Source of the DNA: JBFWIW01 sp050253535 | GTDB taxonomy: Bacteria > Bacillota > Clostridia > Oscillospirales > Oscillospiraceae | Length of the DNA stretch: 39,387 bases | Direction of reading: 5' to 3' | NCBI GenBank assembly: GCA_050253535.1 | Contig: JBFWIW010000022.1 | Span: forward strand, 1 to 39,387 | Shown: piece after piece, positions 6,833-15,019 of the stretch | Layout: each line of letters begins with the position of its first letter | Numbering within the stretch: the first letter of the stretch is position 1 | Program-made: the position numbers and the translations under genes | Notes under the pieces: generated by a model | The model's database searches: none | Seen by the model: the letters and a program-made list of their open reading frames with translations, nothing else | Told to the model about the DNA's origin: nothing

Positions 6833-6975
6833 CGCTTTATCGGCGTGCTTTTCCTCGCATTTCCAGTATCTATTATTAAATGCCTGGAGCTCATAAAGCA
6901 GGAGACCTTTCTGCTCTGTCTAAAATACCCCTCGCATACTGCTGCCTAATAAAAGTCTGCGAGCATCAAATTCCG

Positions 6976-8226
6976 TCATCTGCCAATGTCGTGTCTGAAA
7001 AATACGTTTTCAAAACTTATGAATTTGACGCCGGAGTAAGCGTTCTCGGCGGCCGTCGTGAGCGTATCGCCGAGAGAGGTGACGCCCAGGACGCGCCCAC
7101 CGGCTGTGATGTATCTGCCGTCTGAAAATCTGGTCCCGGCATGGAAAACGGTGACGCCCTCAGGAACGTCTGAAAGCCCCTCAACAGGGAAGCCCGTCTC
7201 GTACTTTGCGGGATACCCGCCGCTGGCCATGACGACACAGCATGCGTATCCGCGTTTCCATTTGATTTTGAAATCCGAGAGGCGCTCGTCTATAACCGCC
7301 TCAAAAATATCGAGCAGATCGGTATCCAGCATAGAGAGTATCGCCTGCGTCTCCGGATCGCCGAAGCGGGCGTTGTACTCGACGACCTTTGGGCCATCAT
7401 TTGTCAGCATGAGGCCGAAGTAGATGACGCCTTTGAACGGACGCCCATCGGAGGCCATAGCGTCGATTGTCGGGCGGAATATATTCTTCATGCAATAAGC
7501 AGCGATTTCGGGCGTATATTTCGGGCTGGGGCAGAACGCGCCCATACCGCCCGTATTGGGCCCCTTGTCGCCGTCAAAGGCCCTCTTGTGATCCTGCGAT
7601 GAGAGCATGGGGATAACGGTTTTACCGTCCGAAAAGGCAAGTACTGTAACCTCAGGGCCAGTCATGCATTCCTCAATGACGACGCGGAGACCGGAATCTC
7701 CGAATTTCCTGCCCTCCATCATTTCATGTACGGCGGCTATCGCGGTATCTGTATCCTGTGCGACGACGACGCCTTTGCCGAGGGCGAGGCCGTCTGCCTT
7801 TACAACTATTGGCGCACCCTCTTTTTTGATGTAGGCGATGGCGGAGTCGGAATCAGTGAAAACCGCGTATTTTGCCGTCGGTATTCTGTATTTTGACATC
7901 AGAGTTTTCGAAAACGCCTTACTGCTCTCTATTATTGCTGCATTTTTACGCGGGCCGAAGGTCCGGATTCCGGCCTCTTCCATAGCATCCACCATGCCGA
8001 GGGCAAGTGGGTCGTCCGGCGCCACCATGACGAGGTCGAACGCCTCTTTTTTGGCAAAATCAACCATGTCGGAAACGTCGGTCGCCTTTATGGGGACACA
8101 TTCTGCAAGTGAAGCGATCCCGGCGTTTCCGGGCGCGCAGTATATTTTTGAGACCCGGGGGGATTTTGAGAGCGCCCAGACTATGGCGTGCTCACGTCCG
8201 CCGCCGCCGACTACGAGTATCTTCAT
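6976..8226 (-). CDS. purD: phosphoribosylamine-glycine ligase (GARS)
   Basis: Catalyses the ATP-dependent joining of phosphoribosylamine and glycine to GAR, the second step of de novo IMP synthesis. The 416-aa length is normal. The N-terminus MKILVVGGGGREHAI is the PurD signature, followed by the ATP-grasp core (VVKADGLALGKGV) and the C-terminal GDPETQ metal-binding segment. Start ATG 8226 follows GGGAGG. It is the last gene of the purine operon, but 321 nt separate it from the AICAR transformylase gene. That gap holds a structured leader also found before purE and xth, so purD may have its own control. A weak 6-bp hairpin at 6932-6964 is the only terminator-like structure seen behind it. Confidence 0.97.
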   Translation of the reverse strand: MKILVVGGGGREHAIVWALSKSPRVSKIYCAPGNAGIASLAECVPIKATDVSDMVDFAKKEAFDLVMVAPDDPLALGMVDAMEEAGIRTFGPRKNAAIIESSKAFSKTLMSKYRIPTAKYAVFTDSDSAIAYIKKEGAPIVVKADGLALGKGVVVAQDTDTAIAAVHEMMEGRKFGDSGLRVVIEECMTGPEVTVLAFSDGKTVIPMLSSQDHKRAFDGDKGPNTGGMGAFCPSPKYTPEIAAYCMKNIFRPTIDAMASDGRPFKGVIYFGLMLTNDGPKVVEYNARFGDPETQAILSMLDTDLLDIFEAVIDERLSDFKIKWKRGYACCVVMASGGYPAKYETGFPVEGLSDVPEGVTVFHAGTRFSDGRYITAGGRVLGVTSLGDTLTTAAENAYSGVKFISFENVFFRHDIGR

Positions 8227-8237
8227 AAAAACCTCCC

Positions 8238-8370
8238 ATGCGTCTCAACGCATATAATTAAAATGAAACCTCCGCCTGAACGGGAGGTTATTGCGCATCA
8301 ATTTCGGTTGCCGCGTAAGCGGTGAGAAATCGGCGCATCAAATGATAGTGTGAATTCGATTACACTATCC
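8238..8370 (-). promoter_or_regulatory. structured leader element, copy A (purD)
   Basis: Read on the - strand, the 5' side is a palindrome (8362-8369 with 8344-8351). It is followed by TTTGATG, a CCGC/GCGG hairpin, ACCGAAA with a second TGATG, a CCTCC/GGAGG hairpin, and an ATGCGT/ACGCAT hairpin (8238-8253) that abuts the purD ribosome binding site. The order and several sequence blocks match copies before purE (13465-13584) and xth (37170-37306). The outer pairing is GCGC/GCGC here and GTCC/GGAC in the xth copy. The rest of the gap (8385-8547) holds a hairpin (CTTTTCGC/GCGAAAAG) and no gene. Confidence 0.6.
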
Positions 8371-8547
8371 GCGCCTTTTCTATTGAGAAACAGCGAATCA
8401 TCGCAGCTTCTGAAAAAAGTCCCTCGTACTTTTCGCCGAAGCGAAAAGCTTTTGGATTATGCGCGAATGAAAGCACAGCTTCTTACCGGCGGCGCGTCGA
8501 GGATGCCGCGCCCTGCAGGCGGGAAGAAAAAAGTGTTTATGAAATCA

Positions 8548-9720
8548 TCAGTGGTGGAAGAGCCTTATGCCAGTAAAGGCCATCACCATTGCGTATTTGT
8601 CGCAGGTTTCGATGACGTTGTCATCGCGGATGGAGCCGCCGGGCTGTGCGACATAGCGTACTCCGCTCTTCTTGGCGCGCTCTATGTTGTCACCAAACGG
8701 GAAAAACGCGTCGCTGCCGAGGGCCACGTCAGACATTTCGGAAATAAACGCCTTTTTCTCCTCGCGCGTCAGAACCGGGGGTTTTTCGGAGAAGATGGTC
8801 TGCCAGGCTCCGTCAGTCAGGACGTCTTCGTACTCGTCGGAGATATAGACATCTATGGCGTTGTCGCGGGCAGGGCGGGGGAGTGCGGGCAGAAATTTCA
8901 GCCCGAGTACCTTGGGGTGGCGGCGCAGCCACCATGTATTGGCCTTGTTTCCGGCGAGCCGAGTGCAGTGTATCCGGCTCTGCTGGCCGGCGCCTATGCC
9001 TATAGCCTGTCCGTCCTTTACATAGCAAACAGAGTTGGACTGTGTGTATTTGAGGGTTATGAGCGCGATGACGAGGTCGGTTTTTGCGCTCTCTGGGAGG
9101 CTGCGGTCGGCTGTGACGATATTTGTGAGCATGTCCGCGTCTATTTTCAGCTTATTGCGGCCCTGTTCAAAAGTTATGCCGTAGACGTCCTTGTGCTCTA
9201 TGGGCTGCGGGACGTAATTCACGTCCATCTTTACAACGTTGTAGCCGCCCTTGCGCTTTGTCTTCAGAATCTCGACTGCCTCGTCCGTGTAGCCTGGGGC
9301 GATAACGCCGTCCGACACCTCGCGCGCGAGAAGAAGAGCTGTCTCCCTGTCGCAAACGTCGGAGAGTGCGGCCCAATCACCGTAGGAACTCAGTCTGTCC
9401 GCGCCGCGTGCCTTTGCGTAGGCGGAGGCGATGGGAGAGAGGGCGATATCATCGGCAAAATAAATCTTCTTTTCGATATCGGTAAGGGCGGTGCCGACAG
9501 CGGCTCCCGCCGGGGAGACATGTTTGAACGACGCGGCAGAGGGCAGGTTTGTGGCAGCCTTCATCTCACGGACGAGCTGCCAGCTGTTGAGCGCGTCGAG
9601 AAAGTTAATGTACCCGGGCCTGCCGTTTATGACTTCGATCGGCAGGTCGCCGCTTTGCATGAATATCCGGGACGGTTTTTGATTCGGATTGCAGCCGTAT
9701 TTGAGTTCCAGTTCGGTCAT
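8548..9720 (-). CDS. purH: stand-alone AICAR transformylase (PurH C-terminal type)
   Basis: Transfers a formyl group from 10-formyl-THF to AICAR to make FAICAR. The 390-aa protein aligns only with the transformylase half of bifunctional PurH: LKYGCNPNQKPS at the start, SFKHVSPAGAA (the KH catalytic pair), YTQSNSVCYVKDGQAIGIGAGQQSR, FFPFGDNIERA and the end YVAQPGGSIRD. The MGS-like IMP cyclohydrolase half is absent, and the neighbouring gene supplies that activity from an unrelated family. It starts 1 nt after the cyclohydrolase stop. Confidence 0.95.
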   Translation of the reverse strand: MTELELKYGCNPNQKPSRIFMQSGDLPIEVINGRPGYINFLDALNSWQLVREMKAATNLPSAASFKHVSPAGAAVGTALTDIEKKIYFADDIALSPIASAYAKARGADRLSSYGDWAALSDVCDRETALLLAREVSDGVIAPGYTDEAVEILKTKRKGGYNVVKMDVNYVPQPIEHKDVYGITFEQGRNKLKIDADMLTNIVTADRSLPESAKTDLVIALITLKYTQSNSVCYVKDGQAIGIGAGQQSRIHCTRLAGNKANTWWLRRHPKVLGLKFLPALPRPARDNAIDVYISDEYEDVLTDGAWQTIFSEKPPVLTREEKKAFISEMSDVALGSDAFFPFGDNIERAKKSGVRYVAQPGGSIRDDNVIETCDKYAMVMAFTGIRLFHH

Positions 9721-9721
9721 T

Positions 9722-10435
9722 TTATTTCGCCTGCCTGTTTTTATTTATTATTACATTCTCTTCGGAGCCGCTCTCAATATCTATCGAACGCGCAAAGAGG
9801 GAAACCCTGTTATTTTCGTTTAAACTGTTCCAGACGAGATCCGCAAATTCATCGATGGAACCGGAGATATTAATTTCCTCCGGTTCGCCCTCGAAAGAGG
9901 GAATAGGGTTGCCGTCGCACTTATAAGTGTGGATAAAGTGACCGGCGCCGGCTTTGGGGGAATTGTACTCAAAGAAATACCGGCGGACGCTCTCGCAGTC
10001 GCCGTTTGCGCTTTTTAATATTGAGAGCCTGTAGTCGCCGTTTGGCTGGACGATACCGGAAATGCGCGGTGTCCAGTTCGGACAGTCGGGCTCAAAGGTG
10101 CGGGTCAAAAGCGCGTGAATATAAGAGTGTCCGCGGGAGAGGGCTTCGACAATGGTGTCAGTCTGATCGCCGTTTGTCACGACCGTGATCTCTCCGGCCT
10201 TCCTCACGGGGCGGTAAATGATGAGGCTGGGATCAGTCAGCTTCGAGGGGTCAAACGCCTCGGTACGGATGCCGTCGCCGGTTTGAGTAAAAATACGGTT
10301 GCGGCTGTTTTCACTTCTGCCCATAATGAAATAGACGATATAAGCCTTTTTGCCGCACGCCGACCTGCCGATAATGATGCCCCTTCCAGGGTAGTCGTTG
10401 TTCTTTAAAAGATTATCAATATTATAGGTTTCCAA
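9722..10435 (-). CDS. purO: IMP cyclohydrolase, PurO type
   Basis: Closes the ring of FAICAR to IMP, the last step of the pathway. The protein matches the PurO family first known from archaea: an N-terminal NNDYPGRGIIIGRS, then YFIMGRSENSRNRIF and YRPVR, with an NTN-hydrolase-like fold in known members. I start it at TTG 10435 (237 aa), because GGAGG (10442-10446) lies 6 nt before it. The ATG at 10456 would include that site. Together with the adjacent stand-alone transformylase it replaces bifunctional PurH. Confidence 0.88.
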   Translation of the reverse strand: METYNIDNLLKNNDYPGRGIIIGRSACGKKAYIVYFIMGRSENSRNRIFTQTGDGIRTEAFDPSKLTDPSLIIYRPVRKAGEITVVTNGDQTDTIVEALSRGHSYIHALLTRTFEPDCPNWTPRISGIVQPNGDYRLSILKSANGDCESVRRYFFEYNSPKAGAGHFIHTYKCDGNPIPSFEGEPEEINISGSIDEFADLVWNSLNENNRVSLFARSIDIESGSEENVIINKNRQAK

Positions 10436-10507
10436 TGTGTTCCTCCGTTTAAGCATGGCGTTAAAATACGCGCTTTAATGTGGGTTTCTATCGTCCGTTA
10501 TGATTAT

Positions 10508-11137
10508 CTATGCTTCTTTAATATGGACGATTCTCCCCTCTACCGAGAGCCGCCCCTCGCAGAAAAGAGAAATGGCCTGTGGGAGTATCTGCCATTCCGC
10601 CTGTTCCATTATCCGCTGCTGGAGTATCTCGGGTGTATCTCCCTCTCTTAATGGAACAGCCTTCTGGATTATGATGGGGCCGCCGTCAGTCTCATTCGTC
10701 ACAAAGTGCGCCGTAGCGCCGGAGATCTTGACGCCGTAATCAAGAGCCGCCTCATGGACATGCAGACCGTAACAGCCGTTGCCGCAGAAAGAGGGGATGA
10801 GCGCGGGGTGTATATTTATTATGCGGTTTTCAAACTCTTTTATCATCGTGGGGTGCAGAATATACATGAAACCCGCTAGGACGACGAGTTCAATGTCCAG
10901 ATCCCTAAGCTTTTTTATAATCGCTTCGGTAAAGCTCGCGCGGTTGGGAAAGTCATTTCGGTTTATGACATAGGTGGGTATGTTCGCGGTTTTTGCGCGT
11001 GTTAAAGCATAGGCGTCGGGATTGGAGGAAATGACGGCCGCGAGCTCGCAGTTTTTGATCTCGTCAAAAAGCTTTGCGTCAATGATGGCCTGAAGATTCG
11101 TGCCGCCGCCCGAGACGAGTACCGCTGTTTTTACCAC
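10508..11137 (-). CDS. purN: phosphoribosylglycinamide formyltransferase
   Basis: Formylates GAR with 10-formyl-THF, the third step of IMP synthesis. The 209-aa protein has the N-terminal VSGGGTNLQAIID, the catalytic NIHPALIPSF region with Asn and His, and the TAHFVTNETDGGPII segment with the catalytic Asp. It overlaps purM by 7 nt (11131-11137), so translation is probably coupled. Confidence 0.97.
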   Translation of the reverse strand: MVKTAVLVSGGGTNLQAIIDAKLFDEIKNCELAAVISSNPDAYALTRAKTANIPTYVINRNDFPNRASFTEAIIKKLRDLDIELVVLAGFMYILHPTMIKEFENRIINIHPALIPSFCGNGCYGLHVHEAALDYGVKISGATAHFVTNETDGGPIIIQKAVPLREGDTPEILQQRIMEQAEWQILPQAISLFCEGRLSVEGRIVHIKEA

Positions 11138-12177
11138 GCCAGCTCAACTCCTTTGTCACTCTTAATAACGGAACCTATGACCCAGGCATCTTCTCCGCAC
11201 TCGGAGAGCGCATCAGTGACTGCGTGAACATCCTCCCGGCAGACCGCCATGACGAGGCCGACGCCCATATTGAAGGTGTTGTACATGTCACGAGCGGGTA
11301 TGCCGCCTCTTTCGGAGAGAAGTTTAAACACAGGTGGGACAGGGAAGGTTTTGGTGTCTATGGAGGCGGAGAGCCCGTCCGGGAACATGCGCGGCACATT
11401 CTCATACAGGCCGCCGCCGGTTATATGGCTGATGCCCTTGATGTCAAAGCCTTTTTCACGGGTAAGTTTCAGGACGGTTTTGACGTAAATCCTTGTCGGG
11501 GTGAGGAGCTCCTCACCAAGGGTACGGCCCAGTTCGGGGATGTACTCCTTAATGGTTTCCTCATTGACATTGAAGACTTTTCGGACGAGGGAAAAGCCGT
11601 TCGAGTGTACGCCGGAGGACGCGACGCCTATGAGCGCGTCTCCCTCCTTTATGGAAGAGCCGTTGATTATCTTTTCATAATCCACTATACCGACGGAAAA
11701 ACCCGCGAGGTCGTATTCCTCCGGCGGATAGAAGCCGGGCATCTCGGCGGTCTCGCCGCCAATCAGGGCGCAGCCGGACTGACGGCAGCCCTCCGCAATG
11801 CCGGAAACGATCTCAGCGGTACGCTCGGGGATATTTTTCCCCATAGCGACGTAGTCCAGAAAAAACATCGGAGCGGCGCCGGAGCAAATGATGTCATTTA
11901 CGCACATGGCGACACAGTCAATTCCAACGGTGTCGTGTTTGTCCATAAGAAACGCTATTTTGAGTTTAGTGCCGACACCGTCGGTTCCGGAGACGGTGAC
12001 GGGGCGCTTCATACCCTCAAGGTTAGGCTCAAAAAGTCCGCCGAAGCCGCCAAGATCGCCGATGACGCCTTTTGTGTATGTGCTCTTAACCATGGGCTTA
12101 ATCCGATCGACTACCTCATAGCCGGCCGTCACGTCTACTCCTGCGGAGGCATAACTGTCAGAACGGGAATTTTTCAT
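11131..12177 (-). CDS. purM: phosphoribosylformylglycinamidine cyclo-ligase (AIR synthetase)
   Basis: Converts FGAM to AIR with ATP. The protein has 348 aa, the normal length. DSYASAGVDVTAGYEVVDRI, the GDLGGFGGLF motif, SGTDGVGTKLKIA, CVNDIICSGA and ALIGGETAEMPGFY are the family signatures. It follows purC by 70 nt with a GGAGAACG ribosome binding site. Confidence 0.97.
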   Translation of the reverse strand: MKNSRSDSYASAGVDVTAGYEVVDRIKPMVKSTYTKGVIGDLGGFGGLFEPNLEGMKRPVTVSGTDGVGTKLKIAFLMDKHDTVGIDCVAMCVNDIICSGAAPMFFLDYVAMGKNIPERTAEIVSGIAEGCRQSGCALIGGETAEMPGFYPPEEYDLAGFSVGIVDYEKIINGSSIKEGDALIGVASSGVHSNGFSLVRKVFNVNEETIKEYIPELGRTLGEELLTPTRIYVKTVLKLTREKGFDIKGISHITGGGLYENVPRMFPDGLSASIDTKTFPVPPVFKLLSERGGIPARDMYNTFNMGVGLVMAVCREDVHAVTDALSECGEDAWVIGSVIKSDKGVELAW

Positions 12178-12247
12178 ATCGTTCTCCTACTCCTTTTTGG
12201 TACTGGAGCTTTCAGGTAACCGTCTCTACGGGCTGAAGTTCCTTGTT

Positions 12248-12958
12248 TTATTTGCCGAGAAGACGTCTGGACATCTCCTGATACGCACCCTCAACGCCCC
12301 CGAGGTCGCGACGGAAGCGATCCTTGTCCAGCTTTTCGCCTGTCTTGACATCCCAGAATCGGCAGGTGTCGGGAGATATCTCATCAGCGAGGACGATGGT
12401 GCCGTCAGAAGTTTTGCCGAATTCAAGTTTAAAGTCAACCAGGGTTATTCCGGAGGCCAGGAAAGTTGCCTTAAGAAAATGGTTTATTCTGTGTGCGTAC
12501 TCCTTTATGATGCCGATCTCCGCCGGGGTGGCGAGGCTGAGAGCGACGATATGGGATTCATTTATAAGAGGATCGCCGAGAGCGTCATCCTTATAAGAAA
12601 ACTCTATAGTGCTGACCTTGAGGGGGGTACCTTCCTTTACGCCATAACGCTTGGAAAAAGACCCGGCCGCGATGTTGCGAACTATGACCTCAAGTGGGAT
12701 GATTGCGACTTTTTTGACTGCCGTCTCTCTTTCGGAGAGCTCTTTAACGAAATGGGTCGGTATGCCATCCTTTTCGAGAAGGCGCATCAGATGGTTCGTC
12801 ATCTGGTTGTTGATAGCGCCTTTGCCGAGAATTGTGCCCTTTTTCTCGCCGTTAAATGCGGTGGCATCGTCCTTGTAGTCGACAATGTAGATTTCGGGGT
12901 CTTCGGTCTTAAATACCTTCTTTGCTTTTCCCTCGTATACTTGCTCAAGTTTTTTCAT
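12248..12958 (-). CDS. purC: SAICAR synthase
   Basis: Joins CAIR and aspartate with ATP to make SAICAR. The 236-aa protein begins KKLEQVYEGKAKKVF and contains VEVIVRNIAAGS-like (IPLEVIVRNIAAGSF), LVDFKLEFG and DEISPDTCRFWD, all hallmarks of PurC. Its ATG overlaps the purE stop (ATGA, 12955-12958). Confidence 0.97.
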   Translation of the reverse strand: MKKLEQVYEGKAKKVFKTEDPEIYIVDYKDDATAFNGEKKGTILGKGAINNQMTNHLMRLLEKDGIPTHFVKELSERETAVKKVAIIPLEVIVRNIAAGSFSKRYGVKEGTPLKVSTIEFSYKDDALGDPLINESHIVALSLATPAEIGIIKEYAHRINHFLKATFLASGITLVDFKLEFGKTSDGTIVLADEISPDTCRFWDVKTGEKLDKDRFRRDLGGVEGAYQEMSRRLLGK

Positions 12959-13452
12959 ATTTTCTTTACCTCTTCCTGCAAATCAGCATTTTTTTTGATA
13001 ACGTCCTCCGCCATCTTAATTTTATTATCTTTAAGCTTTCCGGAAAGCTCGCTGTCGCTCACGGCGAGTATCTGTACGGCGAGTATTGCGGCGTTGTCCG
13101 CGCCATTCACGGCAACGGTCGCGACCGGGATGCCGGTGGGCATCTGCACAATTGATAAAAGACTGTCCAGTCCATCCATCAGAGAGGATTTTACAGGCAG
13201 TCCTATAACGGGAAGCATCGTATATGCAGCCATTACGCCTGCGAGATGCGCGGCCTTTCCGGCGGCGGCGATAATAACGCCAAAGCCGTCTTTTTCGGCG
13301 GAAGAGGCGAACGCCTCGGCCTCACGCGGAGTGCGGTGGGCCGAAATTACTCTCGCCTCAAAGGGCACTCCAAACTTTTTAAGTTGCTTGAAAGTGCCGG
13401 AAACTATTGGAAGGTCGCTGTCGGAACCCATGATAACCGCAACTTTTTTCAT
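12955..13452 (-). CDS. purE: N5-carboxyaminoimidazole ribonucleotide mutase
   Basis: Interconverts N5-CAIR and CAIR (class I PurE). The 165-aa protein shows MGSDSDLPI, the SAHRTP motif with the catalytic His, AAAGKAAHLAGV and the LPVIGLPV segment. No purK is in the window. It is the first gene of the purine operon. AGGAGG (13458-13463) precedes ATG 13452, and a structured leader shared with purD and xth lies upstream. Confidence 0.96.
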   Translation of the reverse strand: MKKVAVIMGSDSDLPIVSGTFKQLKKFGVPFEARVISAHRTPREAEAFASSAEKDGFGVIIAAAGKAAHLAGVMAAYTMLPVIGLPVKSSLMDGLDSLLSIVQMPTGIPVATVAVNGADNAAILAVQILAVSDSELSGKLKDNKIKMAEDVIKKNADLQEEVKKI

Positions 13453-13464
13453 AAATACCTCCTA

Positions 13465-13584
13465 TACGCCAGTGCGTAAAATTGTAATGAGTCCATTGCA
13501 AGGAAGTTTTGTCTGTTTGTTTCGTATCCCGCCTGAAGCGGGGAGAGGCTGGTCCATCAAAGTACAGTGTGAATTTTTTACACT
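13465..13584 (-). promoter_or_regulatory. structured leader element, copy B (purE)
   Basis: Read on the - strand: the AGTGT/ACACT hairpin (13580-13584 with 13566-13570), CTTTGATG, a CCCGC/GCGGG hairpin (13528-13544 region), ACGAAAC, an imperfect ACTTCC/GGA hairpin, and a TACGC/GCGTA hairpin (13465-13478) next to the purE ribosome binding site. It is less complete than copies A and C in its middle part, where the second TGATG is missing. The rest of the gap to 13752 is AT-rich; a purE promoter presumably lies at 13585-13660, but I cannot single out one. Confidence 0.55.
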
Positions 13585-13752
13585 GCCGCCTATATAAACA
13601 TATAGATACTGATTTGTAACAAATAACTATATATTGTATAAATGCGAAAAAAGCGACTTGACCGGTATTTCTCAAAGGGATTTATGACAAAATACTCAAT
13701 AAATTGCTTTCGATAACCATATTATATTAAAACTCCCGAGTTTTCAACTTTT

Positions 13753-13781
13753 TTGAACAAGTGAAAGCATTTTTGTACACT
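13753..13781 (+). promoter_or_regulatory. promoter for phosphatase-YgiQ operon
   Basis: TTGAAC (13753-13758) and TACACT (13776-13781) with a 17-nt spacer, about 95 nt before the start of the histidine phosphatase gene. It fits vegetative sigma-A recognition. Confidence 0.5.
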
Positions 13782-13876
13782 TAAACAATGAGAGGTTGTA
13801 AAGTCCCCGTTTTTGCGGTAAAATGAGACAATATTACGAAATGCGGAGCATTCCTTTTTGAAAGGCAGCGGAAAAC

Positions 13877-15019
13877 ATGACCAAGATTTACCTGATAAGA
13901 CACGCCGAGGCGGAGGGCAACGTATACCGACGCATACAGGGGTGGTATAACAGCCGGCTCACAGAAAAAGGATACCGACAGTTGAGCGCTTTGGAAAAGC
14001 GCTTTGAGGGCGTCCAAATCAACGCCGTCTATTCCAGCGACCTCATGAGGACACAGCTGACCGCCGGCGCGATTGCGAACCCGCGCGGACTCAGGATAAC
14101 CGTTCTCCCCGGCCTGCGCGAGGTGGGGATGGGTTCGTGGGAGGACAAGCCATGGGGCGACGCGGAGAGATATGAGAAAGATCAGCTCTCCTGTTTCAAT
14201 GCGGCCCCTCACAAGTGGAACGTCCCGGGCTGCGAGACATTTGAGGAACAGCGGGCGAGAATTGTTGGCACGGTGCGTGCCATCGCCGAAAGCCATGACG
14301 GACAGACTGTCGCCATTGTCAGCCATGGAGCAATTCTGCGCGTTCTTATGCTTGAAGCGGAGGGACTTCCGCCTTCGGAGATAAACCAGATCATCCACTG
14401 CAACAACACCGCCGTCTCTCTGATGGAATATGATAAAGGCGCTATGAAGATGGCGTATACAGGCGACTCCTCCCATCTTACAGAAGAAAATTCGGCTTTT
14501 ACCCGCCAAAACTGGTGGAAGAATAAGAGCGGCTTTGATTCTGCCAGCATGTGGTTCAGACCATTTGACGCAAAGGCGGACGCGGGACTATATATTGCCT
14601 GCCGGCGCGACGCGTGGCTCTCGGCGCACAAAACAATGGAGGGCTTTTCGGAGGACTGTCTGGAAACGGCAAAAAAGCGCGCCTTGATTGACCCGCGCGC
14701 ACTTGTTTTAGCAATGAGCGGCGACGAATTCGGCGGCATCATCGAGCTAGACTTAAACCGAGCGTCGGATAAAGGGGCGGGTTGGATAAGCTTTTATTAC
14801 ATGTGCGAGAAATACCGAGGCACATCCATGTCGCTTCAGCTTCTTGGCCATGCGGTCTCTGTATACAGGGGACTCGGACGGAAAAGTCTGCGCCTTATGG
14901 TCGCGGAGGAAAATGAGAACGCCGTGGGCTATTACGAACACAACGGCTTTATAACGATAGGTGAGGAACAGGGAATGTTCTGCAGGCTCTTTCTTATGGA
15001 AAAGGACATTTCCATATGA
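13877..15019 (+). CDS. histidine phosphatase-GNAT acetyltransferase fusion
   Basis: Residues 1 to about 200 form a histidine phosphatase of the phosphoglycerate-mutase superfamily. It has LIRHAEAEGN with the catalytic His, an Arg in YSSDLMRT, Glu in LREVGMGSWE, and the second catalytic His in IVSHGAILR. Residues about 215-380 form a GNAT N-acetyltransferase: YYMCEKYRGTSMSLQLLG is the acetyl-CoA pyrophosphate loop and NENAVGYYEHNGF the family C-terminal motif. The natural substrates are unknown. Start ATG 13877; its stop overlaps the YgiQ gene as ATGA (15016-15019). Confidence 0.88.
   Translation: MTKIYLIRHAEAEGNVYRRIQGWYNSRLTEKGYRQLSALEKRFEGVQINAVYSSDLMRTQLTAGAIANPRGLRITVLPGLREVGMGSWEDKPWGDAERYEKDQLSCFNAAPHKWNVPGCETFEEQRARIVGTVRAIAESHDGQTVAIVSHGAILRVLMLEAEGLPPSEINQIIHCNNTAVSLMEYDKGAMKMAYTGDSSHLTEENSAFTRQNWWKNKSGFDSASMWFRPFDAKADAGLYIACRRDAWLSAHKTMEGFSEDCLETAKKRALIDPRALVLAMSGDEFGGIIELDLNRASDKGAGWISFYYMCEKYRGTSMSLQLLGHAVSVYRGLGRKSLRLMVAEENENAVGYYEHNGFITIGEEQGMFCRLFLMEKDISI

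Noticed and set aside
8227..8547. Known purine-related riboswitch (ZTP, PRPP, guanine) in the pur operon
   Set aside because: The conserved cores of these classes are not visible; the structure instead matches only the two other copies in this window.
8350..9873. 507-aa open frame on the + strand opposite the AICAR transformylase gene
   Set aside because: It is a shadow of a clearly conserved gene on the other strand in GC-rich DNA; it has no ribosome binding site and no recognisable protein motif. The long + frames at 11224-12219 and 12197-13597 are rejected for the same reason.
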